DNA from: Gigantopelta aegis
Taxonomy: Eukaryota; Mollusca; Gastropoda; Neomphalida; Peltospiridae
Assembly (NCBI RefSeq): GCF_016097555.1
Contig: NC_054706.1
Span: 56,497,407-56,561,406 of the forward strand
Direction of reading: 5' to 3'
DNA: 64,000 bases
This document shows positions 1 through 14,589 of this stretch, piece after piece; position 1 is the first letter of the stretch, and each line of letters opens with the position of its first letter. The notes beneath the pieces were generated by a model. The model made no database searches. It worked only from the letters and a program-made list of their open reading frames with translations, and was not told the origin of the DNA. The position numbers were made by a program, and so were the translations under genes.

Positions 1-379
1 CCTAATGATGCATGCTTAATTAGGAATGTTAATACGGTACGTGTCACTATACACGGGTCTTGTGTGTATATTCATGTTGTACTCACATTAAGTGCCCAAA
101 GTCAGAACATTGTGCCTATAATTGGCATTCTTTAATTATAAAAGCTTGATTAAAATGAGCGCATTCAAATAATTCACAAATCTTGCCTTGAGTTAATGTT
201 TGTTTTTTTGTGTGATAACGGTGCACTTGGAAATGAAATTTTCACAAACACATTAATTGCACTGTCCTTGTCAATTAAAGCAACATATCTGCACAGGTGC
301 ATGGTTTTAAAATAATTATATAGGTCTCAAGTTTTTTTTAAATCTCAACATACCGGTATAGTCTGTTCCATCGTCATAC

Positions 380-530
380 AAAACTGTTTTTTTGTGTAAA
401 TAATTTCAGTTTGGTTTGACGTAAGAAGAAAAGTAAAAGTATTTTGTAAATAACAATTTTTTTTACTATTTTTGTGTCCATTGTAGAAAACAATCAGCTC
501 ATAAATAAATAACATGTAGTAATTTCCATA
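380..530 (+). repeat. interspersed ~150-bp repeat, copy 1
   Basis: Contains tttggtttgacgtaagaaga and aaagtaaaag, then caatcagctcataaataaat. The same sequence occurs inverted at 30155-30290 and direct at 31985-32145. Confidence 0.75.
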
Positions 531-1028
531 GTATCAAAAAAAAAGCACTCCCTTTGGGAAGGACTATAAAACTATAACCTATATGTACATGTACTCTTAA
601 ATCCAAACTTAATAAGGATTTCTTTTAGGCTGAAGAATACATACACCCTGTTTATTGGACATAGGTATTTTACATAATATGTATACATGTACATTGAGTA
701 CCAATGTTATATGTATGTGTAATTTAAAAAATATGTATTTGTTTATTTATTTACTGGTACACATTTTATTTTTATATTCCACAGTTCAAACCACACCTGT
801 ATACTTATTTAAATGTTGTTTTTTCACTTACATATACATGTACCATGATTCTCAACATGTATGTGTATATATATACACATACATACATACATACACACAT
901 ACATACACACGCACACACGTATATCAGAAAACAAATAAAAAATCACTTCACACCATATTCATATTATTTTTGTTTTGTTATTTTATTCATCGGGTATCTC
1001 ACAATGCATTCATCAGTGACAGCTTGAG

Positions 1029-1360
1029 GGGCGGGACCTAGCTCAGTGGTACAGCGCTCGCTTGATGTGTGGTCGGTCTGGGATCGATCCCCGTCAGTGG
1101 GGCCATTGGGCTATTTCTTGTTCCAGCCAGTGCACCACGACTGGTATATCAAAGGCCGTGATATGTGTTATCCTGTCTGTGGGATGGTGCATATAAAAGA
1201 TCCCTTGCTGCTAATTGAAAAGAGTAGCCCATGAAGTGGCGACAGCGGGTTTCCTATCTCAATCTCTGCGTGGTCCTTAACCATATGTCTGATACCATAT
1301 AACCATAAAATAAAATGTGTTGAGTGCGTGTGTCATTAAATAAAACATTTCTTTCCTTTC
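1029..1360 (+). mobile_element. SINE family A, full length with target-site duplication
   Basis: tRNA-like head (cctagctcagtggtacagcg as A box; ggtctgggatcgatcc as B box), core (gcatataaaagatcccttgc) and tail (gtaaataaaat-type, aaataaaacatttctttc). A perfect 15-bp duplication cagtgacagcttgag flanks it at 1014-1028 and 1361-1375. Confidence 0.93.
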
Positions 1361-2110
1361 CAGTGACAGCTTGAGTTGTATGATCAGTTATATTTTGTTT
1401 TGAATTAATTACTTTGGATGAATAGTATTCAATCTAACATGTCATGTATCGTACAACTGATAAACAAATTATTCAAGCTAAAAATCGCAGGGGGGGGGGG
1501 GATATGTTGATTGATCTCGATTCCAGTGTAAGATTAAAATTTGAGTTTGTTTTTAAACAGTAATACAGTAACATCAACATTTGTGGTGTGAAATACCTGT
1601 TTCCAATTTTTATCCAAGAAAACAACAGAATAATTCAATGTGGAAGTTAATTTTACAGTCAAAACTATTTGTGAAAATATTTGGATAAAAACTACTCATA
1701 CACTTGACAATGCATGTTACAGGTATGTTCCAAATCATAATTTTGGTGTTTATTTGTTCTCCACATTAATGTTGTATGTTATTCCCACATGCAGTCTCCA
1801 TACACTTATTTATAACTAAGTAGACTGTAGACTGTAAAATTAATTTCCAACTTGGAAACAACAAAAATACTTATGCTGTATTATATTTATAATCGGCAAT
1901 GCATGATACATGTATTTTTAACTTCAGTATATTATATTATTTTTATATACATGCACTAGCATAAATAGGTATGATGACCTTTACTGATCGATTTGTTTTG
2001 CCATCAATAATAAAATTACTACTTTTAGAAAAACCTCAAAATGCTTAATTGATGTTAACCCATTTGCTCCTAAGTTTTTTCACAAATACCTATGTACCAT
2101 TCCTGAAAAA

Positions 2111-2426
2111 GGGCGGAACGTAGCCCAGTGGTACAGCGCTCGCTCAATGCATGGTCGGTGTGAGATCAATCCCCGTCGGTGGCCCCATTCCGCTATTTCT
2201 CGTTCCAGCCAGTGCACCACGACTGATATATCAAAGGCTGTGGTATGGTGCATATAAAAGATCCCTTGCTGCTAATCGAAAAGAGTCCATGAAGTGGCGA
2301 CAGCGGGTTTCCTCTCTTAATATCTGTATGGTCCATAACCATACATGTATGTCTGACGCCATATAACCGTAAATAAAATGTGTTCAGTGCGTCGTTAAAT
2401 AAAACATTTCTTTCTTTTTTTTCTTT
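2111..2426 (+). mobile_element. SINE family A
   Basis: Same head, core and tail as the copy at 1029, with an internal deletion around 2240 in the core. Flanked by cattcctgaaaaa on both sides. Confidence 0.9.
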
Positions 2427-2994
2427 CATTCCTGAAAAAAAAAATTCACTCTAATATATACCATTCTTTAAATAATTTTTTGTCTGAGTATTCTATTTAA
2501 ATTTGCAACAATTTTACTAATAAATATGACTACCTCAGACTATTTTGTTTGTACAGAGCAATCACTCCGTAACCCCATTGTGCTGAAAAATTGAAATGGG
2601 GTAGGGGGTGGTGGACAATATGAACCCCTTTAAAAAAGCAAACTCAGAAATTAGTTACCAATATTTATGACTGCTGCCACTAACATGACTAAATATAATA
2701 TGGATTGGTTTTTATGACCCTGGAATTTTCCAATATGATTGATTATTTACAAGAGTAGCAAAATGACAGCTAGTATTTCAGATATACATGTACATGTAGC
2801 TTACAACTTTGTGTATAACAAATAAAACCCATATATACATTTGAAGTGCATACAATCTCTGCATACGTTGTTCCTCATCGTGGTACAGGGGTGGCAACAT
2901 TCTTATGGGTTTCCTTGAGAGTGGTGAATACAGCACATATTGGGTTTCTCTTAGAAATTTTAAAACACGTTCTATAAGCATCTGTGACAATGTT

Positions 2995-3290
2995 TTCAAA
3001 TATGTTTTTCATTTTGTGCAATATTGGATTGTTTACTACAACTCCAACCACTGTTTCTATGGTCTGACCACAGCGTTTGTTTTTGTCTTTTCGAAGATTT
3101 TATTTTTGGTATGTTGTTTTGATCATTTGCAGCTGTTTACTTTCTAATCTGTTTTTCGTTTTGTCTCGATAATTCGGTTCAATATTGGTTTGTTAATTAA
3201 CCACAGCTCCATAAACTGAACTGTTTTCATGGTCTGACCATAGTGTTTATTTTTTATCTTTTTGAAGATTTTATTTTTTTTGTATTTATT
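2995..3290. repeat. tandem duplication (~165 bp)
   Basis: Two diverged copies sharing caatattgg, atggtctgacca and cgaagattttattttt / tgaagattttattttt. Confidence 0.6.
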
Positions 3291-3339
3291 GTTAATAATT
3301 ATGCTTAATTGTATCTTTCACAAATGTGACTCTTTCAAT

Positions 3340-3483
3340 GAAGTCTACACTATTTTTATTAATTACATTTTTTTACATTGATGTTGATCATCAAATACCG
3401 TTGTTTGACACCCACTGGCCAATTTGTTCTTTGTGCTTGGGTGTTGTTAAACATCCATCCATCCATTCATTCATTTATTCATG
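3340..3483 (+). mobile_element. LINE 3'-end fragment
   Basis: Resembles the LINE tail at 31,600-31,750: ttgatgttgatcatc, tttgacacccactggcca, gggtgttgttaaaca, then a CATC/CATT tail. Confidence 0.65.
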
Positions 3484-3600
3484 CATATATGCAAAATATA
3501 TAAGAAATAACACCCAGTACAATTTCATCTACATGTATTAACAGCATGTACTTAATCATGTAAGCTTACATAAAAACAATTTATGGCACTTAAATTTAAC

Positions 3601-3897
3601 TTTGGAAAGTAGCCCAGTGGTAAAGCTCTTGCTTGATGCATGGTCAGTGGGCCCATGGGGCTATTTCTTGTTCCAACCAGTGCACAATGAATGGTATATC
3701 AAAGGCCATGGTATGTACTGTTCTGTCTGTGGGATGGTGCATATAGAAGATCCTTTGCTACATTAGGACAAATGTAGCGGGTTTCCTCTGATGACTGTGT
3801 CAGAATTACCAAATGTTTAACATCCAATAGGCAATAATTAATAAATCAATCTGCTCCAGTGGTGTCGTTAAACAAAACAAACTTCTTCTTTTTTTTA
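3601..3897 (+). mobile_element. SINE family B
   Basis: tRNA-like head shared with family A but tail B: aattaccaaatgtttaacat, gtggtgtcgttaaacaaaac. The B-box region is partly deleted. Confidence 0.85.
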
Positions 3898-3937
3898 CAC
3901 TTAAGTTGATATACTGGACATTTACGTATTGTGTCTT

Positions 3938-3940
<3 letters not shown>

Positions 3941-3995
<55 letters not shown>
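3941..3995. repeat. (TA)n microsatellite
   Basis: Uninterrupted TA run of about 55 bp. Confidence 0.95.
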
Positions 3996-3997
<2 letters not shown>

Positions 3998-4552
3998 GTA
4001 ATTGTTATCTTCAAATAACTTTCTTTAAATCATAATTATTTGCTATAAAATAAAAACAACTCATGATTTATTTGTTATCTAACATTTAATTAATGCGAGT
4101 TATGTTTCTCTTGTTATTTTGACATCTGTTTTCTTCTTAGTAGATTAAGAAATCATTTAGAAAGTAGAGGCTTATACTTTCACCATGCTACATGTATTAG
4201 TAGTATTAGGTTTGGAATAGGACTTTATAATACATGTAAATAACCATCTACATTAACATATAAACAGCTATAATTACTAACAGTCTATAGGTATGTGTCA
4301 ATCAGATACTTTCTCTTCAGCCTGTAGTATAGGATTGTCTTTTAATTTATATGTTATATATCAGTGCAATATATATCTATTATCATATAAACCATGCATG
4401 AGGTATTCTTAGTTTTGAAATTCTTCATTATGCTTTTTAACATAAACTACAGAACATTGATTCTAGATTTTTCTGCTTTTTAACCGATTTTAGGTGGGTT
4501 TTTTTTGCATAAAACAATTTTCACAAAGTAGACTCAATTTGATATGAAATGC

Positions 4553-4897
4553 TAAGGAGTGGAATGTAGTCCACTAGTAAAAGTGTTCTCCTGAGGCTTG
4601 ATCAATCTAGAATCGATCCCTGACTTGGCCCACCATTGGGCTATTTTTTTTTCCAGCCAGTGCTCCACAGCTGGTATTACAAAGGCTGTGGTATGTATGC
4701 ACTATGCTGTCTGTGGGATAATGCATATAAACAATCCCTTGCTGCTAATTAAAAAGAGTAACTTATGGTATGGTGGCAGTAGGTCTCATCTCTCATTACC
4801 TGTATGCATGACCCTTAACCATATGTCTTATGCCATATAACTGTAAATAAAAATGAGTTGAGTGTGTCATTAAATAATACATTTCTTCTTTCTTTTC
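4553..4897 (+). mobile_element. SINE family A, diverged
   Basis: Recognisable core (gcatataaacaatcccttgc) and tail (gtaaataaaaatgagttgag) with many changes; an old copy. Confidence 0.85.
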
Positions 4898-5461
4898 CTA
4901 AAATGTTGAAAAATTACTATAATTATAATAATAGTATAGTACAATGTACATGTGTTCAGCTATTTAAAGATAATTTCAGCTTTTGTTTTTAAATGGGTAT
5001 TACATGTACATCCCTAGATTATTATTTATAAAGTTTTAAATACAAAATTTATATCTCATTCATATATATATGACATTTCGTACTCATATTATAGCATATC
5101 GAGTTTAGAAGATAGTAAAGGGATTGTACCTATGTTGTGTCATACCAAAATAAAACCAATATTTAGCATTGATCTGCCTATATGAATACAAAACATATTA
5201 TGTGAAAAATAAGATTTTATGCTGATTTATGTGTTATCATAGTCAAACGAAAGTTAGTTAGATGATTTAGTTTTTGAGGATAAATATTTTTATGTTCTTT
5301 GATTAACTGATAAAGTTCACTTTATGGTTTTAATTTTAAAAAATTCATTATTAAATTCAATGTTTGTAATTTATGACTTAAATTTTTTATTTTATTAAAT
5401 TTACAGGGGATGGAATAAATTTACATAATTATGATAATCTTGTTTTTTTATTTTCATCCAG

Positions 5462-5544
5462 ACAACAACACTGGTAGTGCTAGATATGACAAACCATACA
5501 GCCAACTACCCGATCAGCCGAGGAAATCACGCAAATACTACTAG
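5462..5544 (+). CDS. possible terminal exon of an unidentified plus-strand gene
   Basis: A good acceptor (pyrimidine-rich tract, tttcatccag) is followed by an open frame. It reads NNTGSARYDKPYSQLPDQP then RKSRKYY and stops at TAG 5542-5544. The basic, Tyr-rich tail looks protein-like, for example a cytoplasmic tail of a membrane protein. AATAAA at about 5683 could be its poly(A) signal. I do not recognise the protein and see no convincing upstream exon in 1-5461. A longer overlapping frame (5477-5737) is less protein-like. Confidence 0.3.
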
Positions 5545-8500
5545 TTTACCAATATTCAGAATCCATCTTACTGCAGACGACGCATTCTATGGCATAAAAT
5601 ATCTACTCACGATTATGGTTTTTGGAGGATTACAGATGACAGCCATAATCTTCATTTGTCGGAAAGAAATCCAGGAATCCTGTAATAAATCCATTATCAG
5701 ATTTTTTTTGTCATGTATACAACACAGGTTTTTATAGACTCTGTTACTTATATATATGTTATTGTAATTAAAAAAAAAAAGGAAAATCATTTTCATTCAG
5801 TTTATTTTATTTGGTTTTATGTATCAACTAAAACATAAGCAGCCTCCATGCAGCCAAAGCAAGGGACACTATAATGTTTGTGAACAATTGGCTTGGTTTC
5901 GCAATGTGGTCTTTCGGTTTATATAGTAAAGTGCATAAACCAGTCACGTGTATGTTTCCTACTCTAATTGGCTGATATAGCAGAAACATTTTAATTGTTC
6001 AAGCCATAAAGTATTTTTTGACAGAGCATATATATTTTGTAACAGAGCCTTAATATTTTTTTAACAGAGCGTAAAAAATTTTTTGAGTCCGTTTAAATGC
6101 ATTTATCACTTGAATAACTGTTAATTAAGAGAACTTTAAAACACATTTGGCAACCCGAAACTGATGACCCAGATTTCATTGACAGCACTTATTGTAGCAC
6201 AATTAATCTAGCGAAATCCTGAAAGGGAACTTGATGTTTCCATAAGTCTGTGATTCTAGTGCCTTCAATTAGTGATTATCCGCCCTTTAACATCTCAGCT
6301 GTCTGATGGATATACATGAGACGTGTTCAGGAGGGAGAGCAATTGCGGTCAGTCACTAGACCAGTTTTTGCAGCATAAGTTCAATACATGAATGTGTACC
6401 AGTTAAATAGTTTGTTAGTGCTTGGCCTCCTGAACACACCTCTGTATTTCTTTTTTATTATTCACGATTCATCTTGATATCACTGTCATCAAACTTTTGT
6501 GTCCTATATTATTAATGCTGTACTATGTTTTAAGAACATGAAATGGATACAGAGGCTGGCATTTCTATACAAACCATGTTCGCTTTTCATTTATCACATT
6601 ATATTATGTAAAATGTTTGAAGTTTGGTTTGTTCATAGTGACAGACACTAGTTTTTAAACACTCCTGCACATTTGTCTCTATTAGATCCATTTTTTGAAA
6701 ATTGAAAACCGATATGACATCCATTTTATTGTTTAGATTATCCATTTCTGTACATCCAAAGTTGGTCTGGCCATTTTGGAGTTTGTAATACTGTGACATG
6801 AATTTGTCATAATTCTAAAATTATATGTACATGTACCTCTGAGAGTAGTAACTGTTGGAGGTAAGATCCAGTCTATTTTTAAAGGGTATTTCACTATTTC
6901 AGACTCTTGTTTCACTTTATTGTAATTTATACAGATGTGTTTTAGGTTTGTATATTAACCAAACTTACTGTCCATTTTCATTGGCTGAAACTACGGTCGG
7001 AGACTTTAAAGTTTGGGTTGTTCTTAAATTATTATTTAAAAAAAAAAAATTGTTAATACTCATGAAATAGTACAGGTTAGCCATTTATGAAGTTTTACTA
7101 AGGTAAAAGAAATTTAGTTGATCTAAACATTGTAAATATAATAATTAATGGTGCAAAATTTATTTAATTAATATTTTTTACATTATCTTGTTGTTCTCAT
7201 TAGACTTAGAAGTGTGTAAAACATAATCAAGCAGGGGTTTTAAACTTGTAAAACAAATTAAGCAAGATATGTTATGTGTGTTAGTCCAGCTTTGGTTTTT
7301 GTCTTTAATTTAAATTATTGCATGTGTTCGAAATATTTTCCTCTTCTTTTTTTTAGTGTTAGTTAGGAATACTTTCAAGCAGACATTTCATAACCTTTGT
7401 GAACCAGGAGCCTAATTCACTAAACTCTCACAACGCAATATGCTAAAAGACTTGCAAAGAAGATGCTTCGTTGTCTAATAGAGCCTAAGAGACCTTTGTG
7501 AATTAGGCCCCAGTTTCTTTTTGCTGTACTTAAGTCATCTTTCTACATGTATACTCAGCAATAAAAGAAATACAAGTATTTTAATATCTGATATTTTTTT
7601 TCATGATAAAATCAAATTTGGTAAATAGACATTGGTGATATATTTTAAATTTGTAATAGACACATAAAAATTAATGGAATTAAAAATGAATAATTTTAAA
7701 TACATTAAAGAAAAAAATGTGTTTCTTTTGTTGTTCCGTGTACATGTGCATGTATTTTCATATAACTTGCAATAGGGAAATGTAGACATGCATGTTAGTG
7801 AACTAGTATGAATTATTAACAGATTTTATACATTTGCCCGTGATTTTATTTTTGGAAGTATATATTGATACTAATAGAAAAATACACGGTCAATATTTTG
7901 GAGGAATCATAATTTTATAGATTTAATTTGGTACATATAATAAAAATTGTGTTTTGATGCAAAGCATCTTTTGGCCATTTCCAATACCTTTAATTTGTTT
8001 TCTTTGGAATAATTGTTAAACCTATTGAAAAAATTTACAAAAAAAAAATCCTTAAATGAATATTTTTCTATGATTGATGTTGACAGCAACTGTCCAATGA
8101 TGAAAATGCTCAAGATAATATATTAGGTTTTAAGCTTTGGTTGCCCCCACCCACCCTAAAACAAGTTCTGCTTCTGCCCCTGAAAGGACTGAATAAGTAC
8201 ACCACCAGAACTATATAAAAAATATTTTTAAAAGTCCACACCTCAGTCAAAATGACTTTTCTTTGGTTTTGCATTGTCTGTTGTTTATATTATTTGAATG
8301 GAATTATTTTTTAGCACATATATATTGTGGTGATTTATGTATGGTGATTTATTTATCACACTTTGTTCATATTACTTGGCATATAATTTTCTTACTTTCA
8401 TTTGTATAATTTCATGTTTTATTTCAGTTTGTTTTTACATGTAAATAATTAATTAACATGTGTAACGAAGTGGTGTTTTGTGTTCATGTGGTGTTGTTCA

Positions 8501-9509
8501 TGAGTATTGTGATGTTTTTGTGTTTGCATAATTTTAAATGTATTTTTGATTCATGCATGTTGGAGAGATAAAACTTATAATAATTATAGGACTATTTTTA
8601 TGTAATGAGCCTCATTACGAAAATAATCCATAATTATACAAGTCATTTAATACTGTAAATATATATATATAATTATATATGTTTTGTACTAGAGTCTAAT
8701 GGTGTATCATTGTTCGTACAATAATTGAATGTATTATTGAATTAGCATTCTTCATAGGGAATTATATTATTGGGTATACAGTACATATATGTATGTCTTT
8801 AATATGTTAGGGAAATATTTTTATTATATAATTTTGGCCTTGTTTGACCAAGAAATGTTCTTAAACACTACAGATCATTATATTAAATCCTTTTCTTAAA
8901 TTGTAAACTACTACAAATCACTCGAAAATTTAAGAAATAAATGGAAAATGTATTATATAAAATACAATGAAAGAGTTTACCTGTTTCCCCCCATATTGAT
9001 GCTTAGACGTAATACTAGAATAAAATGTCTGAATTGGGGGAATTCTTCCTGAATTCTGTTGGCCGAGTAGAAGGTAAATTCCTACTACCTATTGAAATCA
9101 TTTACTTGTTCTGGCTGACATCTCCTTGGCACATATGTTCCGACTTCATCAGGCCTGTAGGAGTGGAGGTGAGGTTGTGGTGTTGGGATGGGAAGCTGTG
9201 TCCCCTCCAACTCAAAAATGTTTGTTTTGTGTGTGTCTAACTATATAAATAAAAGTAAAAATATGGCTTGTGCCACCATTACAGAGGTTGTGCCCCCACT
9301 CACACACTCCAGATATCGTTCCTATGGGTCTGCCGTATTGTAGGAGAAATACACCAGTACACTGCCAGTAGAAGCACAGAAATCACTTCACATACCTGAT
9401 ACATATTATATTCTTGTGAAGAAATGTAAATAACACATTTCCATGGTCATAATTACAAACATTCCAGTTGAATGGGACATTATGATCTGTGATAAAATAA
9501 TGTTTTCTT

Positions 9510-9780
9510 ACATTCAGTTTAAAGAGTAATGATTTGATTGGTGAACAACATCAATATTTTAATATTAAAATGTGATATTGAGGGTTTTAATTTTAGGGTA
9601 CCAGCTAGTCCTTCCAGCCAATGAAATGTCCTGGTTGTTGTTTTTACTTTCAGACTAAAGAGTAATGATTTGATTGGTGAACAGCATTCAGTATTTTAAT
9701 ATTAATATGGAGTGTTTAGCTTTAGGGTACCAGCATTTTAATTTTTTCTTAACAAATGAAATGTCCTGGTTTATTTATTT
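9510..9780. repeat. tandem duplication (~133 bp)
   Basis: Two copies share gagtaatgatttgattggtg, tattttaatatta, agggtaccagc and aatgaaatgtcctggtt. Confidence 0.85.
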
Positions 9781-10385
9781 TAAAAATAATAAGACATTTA
9801 ACGTGTATGATTGAGCCTGAGGCTAGATATAAAAAGGCAGCTAATTGGATAATCAAAATATGTCCATATATATATGTGCAGATTTCAAGTTATACATGTA
9901 TATTATGCCATGAGGACTGGGCTGAATATTACGGTATCCGGTAGAACTACAGATGATGGTTTAAGATGGAATTTAACTGACTGCCGACTGTGATCATACT
10001 TGAAATTTGTTTCTTAAATATTTATGCATGCAGTGATGGAAAATTTACTCCTCTTCAAGTGTGTATGTAAAATATATATATATATTTTTTCCCACTAAAA
10101 TGATTTAGGCACTTACATCAATATTTATTTACGCTTTACAAATCCAAGAATGTTTAATTTTGTTTTTTCATTTCCAACATTTTGTGCCCATTGTCCCCTC
10201 TCCCCCCCCCCCCCCCCCTCCCTCTATTCCAGCAACATGTAAACAATGATTCTACATCTGATTCAGTGTTTAGTGAAAGGTATATCTATTTTTAAATAAT
10301 ATAATAACCGGAGCTGGTCAAAATGTACCTAAACCAGGTTCTGATGACCTCAGGCTTTTGAAAAAACCAGTTTGGCCAGTCAAAT

Positions 10386-10580
10386 ACTATCTGTAATATG
10401 TGTCCACTAGATCTTGCCTTAGAATGTCTTTCAAAACCTTCAAAACACCATGCCCTTCAACCTGTCACCATAGACAAGTTCATTCAGTTGGGTCTTAGAC
10501 TCTCTGTTGATCTTTGCTGGATTACAGCTCATTCCATTGATGGTAATATACAATTAATAACACATCAAAGAGACTTATGA
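10386..10580 (+). other. unassigned open stretch
   Basis: An open frame (MCPLDLALECLSKPSKHHAL, then VTIDKFIQLGLRLSVDLCWI) with less AT bias than its surroundings. A gtaata follows at about 10,544. Not recognised; it could be a transposon scrap or chance. Confidence 0.15.
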
Positions 10581-11579
10581 ACTTTACATGTGGGTTTTTT
10601 GGTGGGGGTTTTATTTTTATTTTAAATGTTTTAATCTAAGTATACATTCATGTAGAGTAAAATATTTGAAATGAAATATTCTGTCAGATTTTTCAATGTA
10701 CACGTAAATTGTTATTATAATAATGTAATCAAATATTCAGCAAGAACCTACATGTATATTGTAGTGGTTTCCTAGCTTGTTTTAGCATGGTGCGGCACCA
10801 TGCATGCCTCAGTAGTCTAGCACCATCTTGCCTTAATCAGCACCATGCTGCCCTGAGATTAAACAAGCCTTTTTCAGTAATTAATTCTAAAATTGCCTTT
10901 ATAAAACACCCAAAAAGGTATTATTGATTAATAAAATATGCCTTTTATATCTTTTGCCATTCATTTCTTAAAGCAAGCACATAAATTACACCCGAAAATG
11001 ATGAAAATGCACCAAAAGTGTTTGGTCTGCCATGCCTTGCCAAATTTCTAGAGAAATCACTATACTGCCAATAGGAAAAAAAAAAGATTTTTTTTTATTA
11101 TTTAAAAACTGGTGTGCTTTAAAAAACATCATTGAAAAACCTACACTAATTTATATATTTTTTAATACATATATTTCTTTTAATTATTTGATTTACAGTG
11201 AATTAGACCATCTAATAGGAGGCATGTTGAAGGGTGTGGTTAAATTAATCTTTGTACCATAATGTGCCTTATTACGCTCAGAGCAAACAGGTTGTGAATA
11301 AATTAAATAAATCTTTTATACATTGTATGTTAATTATATTTATTTTATAAACTTACTAAATTTTACAGTAGACAATTGAAATATATAACTGGTACTCAAA
11401 AATGAACATACAGAAAACTACTGTTATATCTTTTCAAAATGTATTTTATGCTAGTGTTTTTAGAGAAACACATGTTCAAAGTATGCAGTTTTAATATGCA
11501 TCATTTCTGTAATAGAGATATAATAAACAATTGTCCAATAAATTGAGTATATTATAGTTTTCAGTTTATATACATGTAA

Positions 11580-12160
11580 GAATACATTTCTGACCATTTT
11601 CCCTGTGTTCAGTTTCCATTATATAAAATTTCTATTTATTTTGTATCCAGTTTGTATAAGACAATAAAATATAAAGTCCCTTTTGTTTAAAACTTTTTTT
11701 CAATGTTCATATTAATAAAAATAAGTTACAGTCCATTTTGTACAAGATCAGATAATTATGTGTTCAGTTCTTTATGACATTAAATTTCAGTCTGTTTTGT
11801 ATACGGTAGTTTGAATAAGATGGTGAATTCAGTTCATTTTGTATAGATCAATTTCAGTGTTCAGTTTATAAAAAACAATACATTTTTATAGACTAGCTAC
11901 TAGTATGTTATAAAATAAATTTCTTGGTACATTTTATATGCTCCAGTGTCCACATTGTATAACTTCAGTGTTCATTCTGTATTAAACAAATTCTGTATTA
12001 AACAAAACCCATGTATATTCCCATTTTCGGTTTAAGCAGAAAACAATAACTTACAAAACATTTTGAAGTCTATATGTTGTAAGATTATTCAAGAGTTCAG
12101 TTCAGTGGAAAACAATAAATTGCAGTCCATTTTATATTACCCTGGTAACAGAATTTTTCA
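11580..12160. repeat. degenerate tandem repeat
   Basis: Recurrent variants of ttcagt, ttttgtata and aataaa spaced about 45-90 bp apart suggest an old, decayed minisatellite. Boundaries approximate. Confidence 0.4.
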
Positions 12161-12962
12161 TTATTTAGTTTGTGTATGTGTTAAACACGACAATTGTCTT
12201 TTGTTCACATGTTAACTGGACTCATTTACAAAACGTCTGTCTGGATGCTTTTACAAGCATGGAGTCGGGATTTGAAACTGCAATTCACATTGTAAGCCAG
12301 AGCATTACTCAAGTACCTACATGTATATAATTAATTGAAATTTTTTGGTTTGTAGCACTACTTGAAATTATGTTTTTACATTTAGTTCGACCAAGTTAGA
12401 TTACTCATAATTTTTACTTCAATTTGTCTTTATTTTCTGTTTTGTTTCCACAAACCAAGTCCTAGATCAGTAAAACTTGGCTTGTAGTTTCTTCTGTGAG
12501 TATGACTCATGGAGGTTCATTTCAGTGGATGTTAAAAATAAAATTAAATTTAGTAAAAAATTAGTTTTTAAATAATAAACAAGCTGTATCAATGATTTTT
12601 GTCATTAAAAAAAATACATTTTTGGGGGTAAAATTATTAAATTTAACAAAATGGTATTGATATTTGTAAAGGTAGGTGACACATTTAATTTAGCTATAGT
12701 CTTGGATCAACTATTAACAGGAAAATCAATGTTGCTAAACCCTCATGTTAGTCCTATTCCATCTTGACATAATGTATGTTTTATAGTACCTTCCCTTTTC
12801 TGCCACCCTAATGTTCCAGTGAAATCAATAAATATTTAGCTGTATAGTTACATGTGTCTTTTAAAAGTTCAGGTGTGTTACTGTTACTAACCATTTTATT
12901 TCCAGTATAACATTCCATGTAATATGTGTTATAATTAATAGTAGCAGGATATATACAATATG

Positions 12963-13138
<176 letters not shown>

Positions 13139-14589
13139 ATATCGCAGTTACTGTAAATAACAACAATTGACATTTGTTTATCCAGATAAATACCTTTATT
13201 AATCAATTCAAACATGTCCTTCATTAAGTTTAATCATTCACCCATTTCAGTGAAGCTCAGAAACAATGCTTTCTTGATGAAAGACATTTTATCAATCACA
13301 TATGTAGAAACGTGCATTATATGTACCGGTGTGGATGAGTGCATAATATACATTGTGATAATTTCAGGACTTTTGTTGATGGTTTTAGTGTTCCATTTGT
13401 GAAGTAAACATGATTTTGTATTATTGATAAGAACGTATGCTTGTGAATACATATTAAATCATATTAGCTATTTTCGGTTAACAAAATTGTGTTAAATGTG
13501 TATGTGATGACTTTGTTAAAACTCCTATTTAATATTAATGAGCTAGTGTTAAATACTTTGTGTAATACAACATAAATCACTTTTGCTGTGTACTGAAAAT
13601 TTTATGTTAAATTTATGTGTAGCAAGGTGCTTATAAAACAAGTTTAAAATTGGTGAGAAAGGATGCCAGGAAAGTTATACTTGAATAACAATATTACATC
13701 TTGTTTGGTAGCTATACTATATGTTGTGCCTTTGTTCAGAGTTTATCTTTTATTTGTTAATTGTGATAAGAGAGAAAGGTGGGTTTTTCCCTCACATTGA
13801 ACATATTCGTTCACAAGTCTTTGTATTTATACTAAGTATTATTTTCCAGCTTATCCTCTACTTACGAAATGTTTCAACTCAAATTTGATTGAATGTGTTC
13901 ACTTGACAGCTAAACAAAAATGTAATAGTTTCGTCCATCATTGGTGTATCCGTGATATTTAAACAAAATGTGTATGTTTTTATTATAATGGCCAATACTG
14001 TATAAAATATATAAAAGTATTTGTATTTTACCAAGTGCCTAAAATATAATTTAAAATGAAAATAGTTTAAAATTTTAATATTATTTTGCAGTACTAATTA
14101 TGATTACATTTAATTTGTATTTAAAATGTATATCTTTTTTTCCCCCACATTAATATGTGTATCAGTATGCATTAAAAAAAAAATATTTGGAGAACATGAC
14201 AACCAGAAGTTTCCAAAAATAAGTTGTTAATTTAGTAATATTTATAATCTTTTTTTGGTCAATATGTGTTTGATATGATTTACATTCTGTATATTTTTAT
14301 CATATTTTCCCTTAGATTTAATCTTAAGTTATAACATCATCACTGGTGGTATTAATTTTGTGTCTAATTTAAAAATGTTTTGATGGAATGTTATTAAAAA
14401 AACCATTGTTACTTTATTTTAAAAATACATTTATCGGAGAATGTGATATTAATATTCATGAGAACTGGTGCACAGATTTTTAGTTTTCTTTTTTATCCAG
14501 CAATGTTTTCATATCAGAGATGTATATTTCTATCACAATATCTAATCACAGAGCTTAATAAATATGAAATATTTTGTGTGTGTTTCTTT

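Larger units (their letters stand above)
1..5461. other. AT-rich non-coding stretch
   Basis: No exon I can support. Contains the repeats listed separately. A minus-strand frame at 2999-2778 (RKPIRMLPPLYHDEEQRM) looks somewhat protein-like but is unrecognised. It may be a transposon scrap. Confidence 0.5.

Noticed and set aside
1029..1110. tRNA gene
   Set aside because: The A and B boxes belong to the SINE head. No cloverleaf or acceptor stem is intact, and the sequence continues into the SINE body.
5477..5737. 86-codon frame with a hydrophobic segment
   Set aside because: It overlaps the better terminal-exon frame and lacks an acceptor-independent start context. The residue pattern looks like translated AT-rich sequence.
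9025..9240. 71-codon frame starting MSELGEFFLNSVGRVEG
   Set aside because: No homology, splice sites or conservation signal that I can see. The length is expected by chance.
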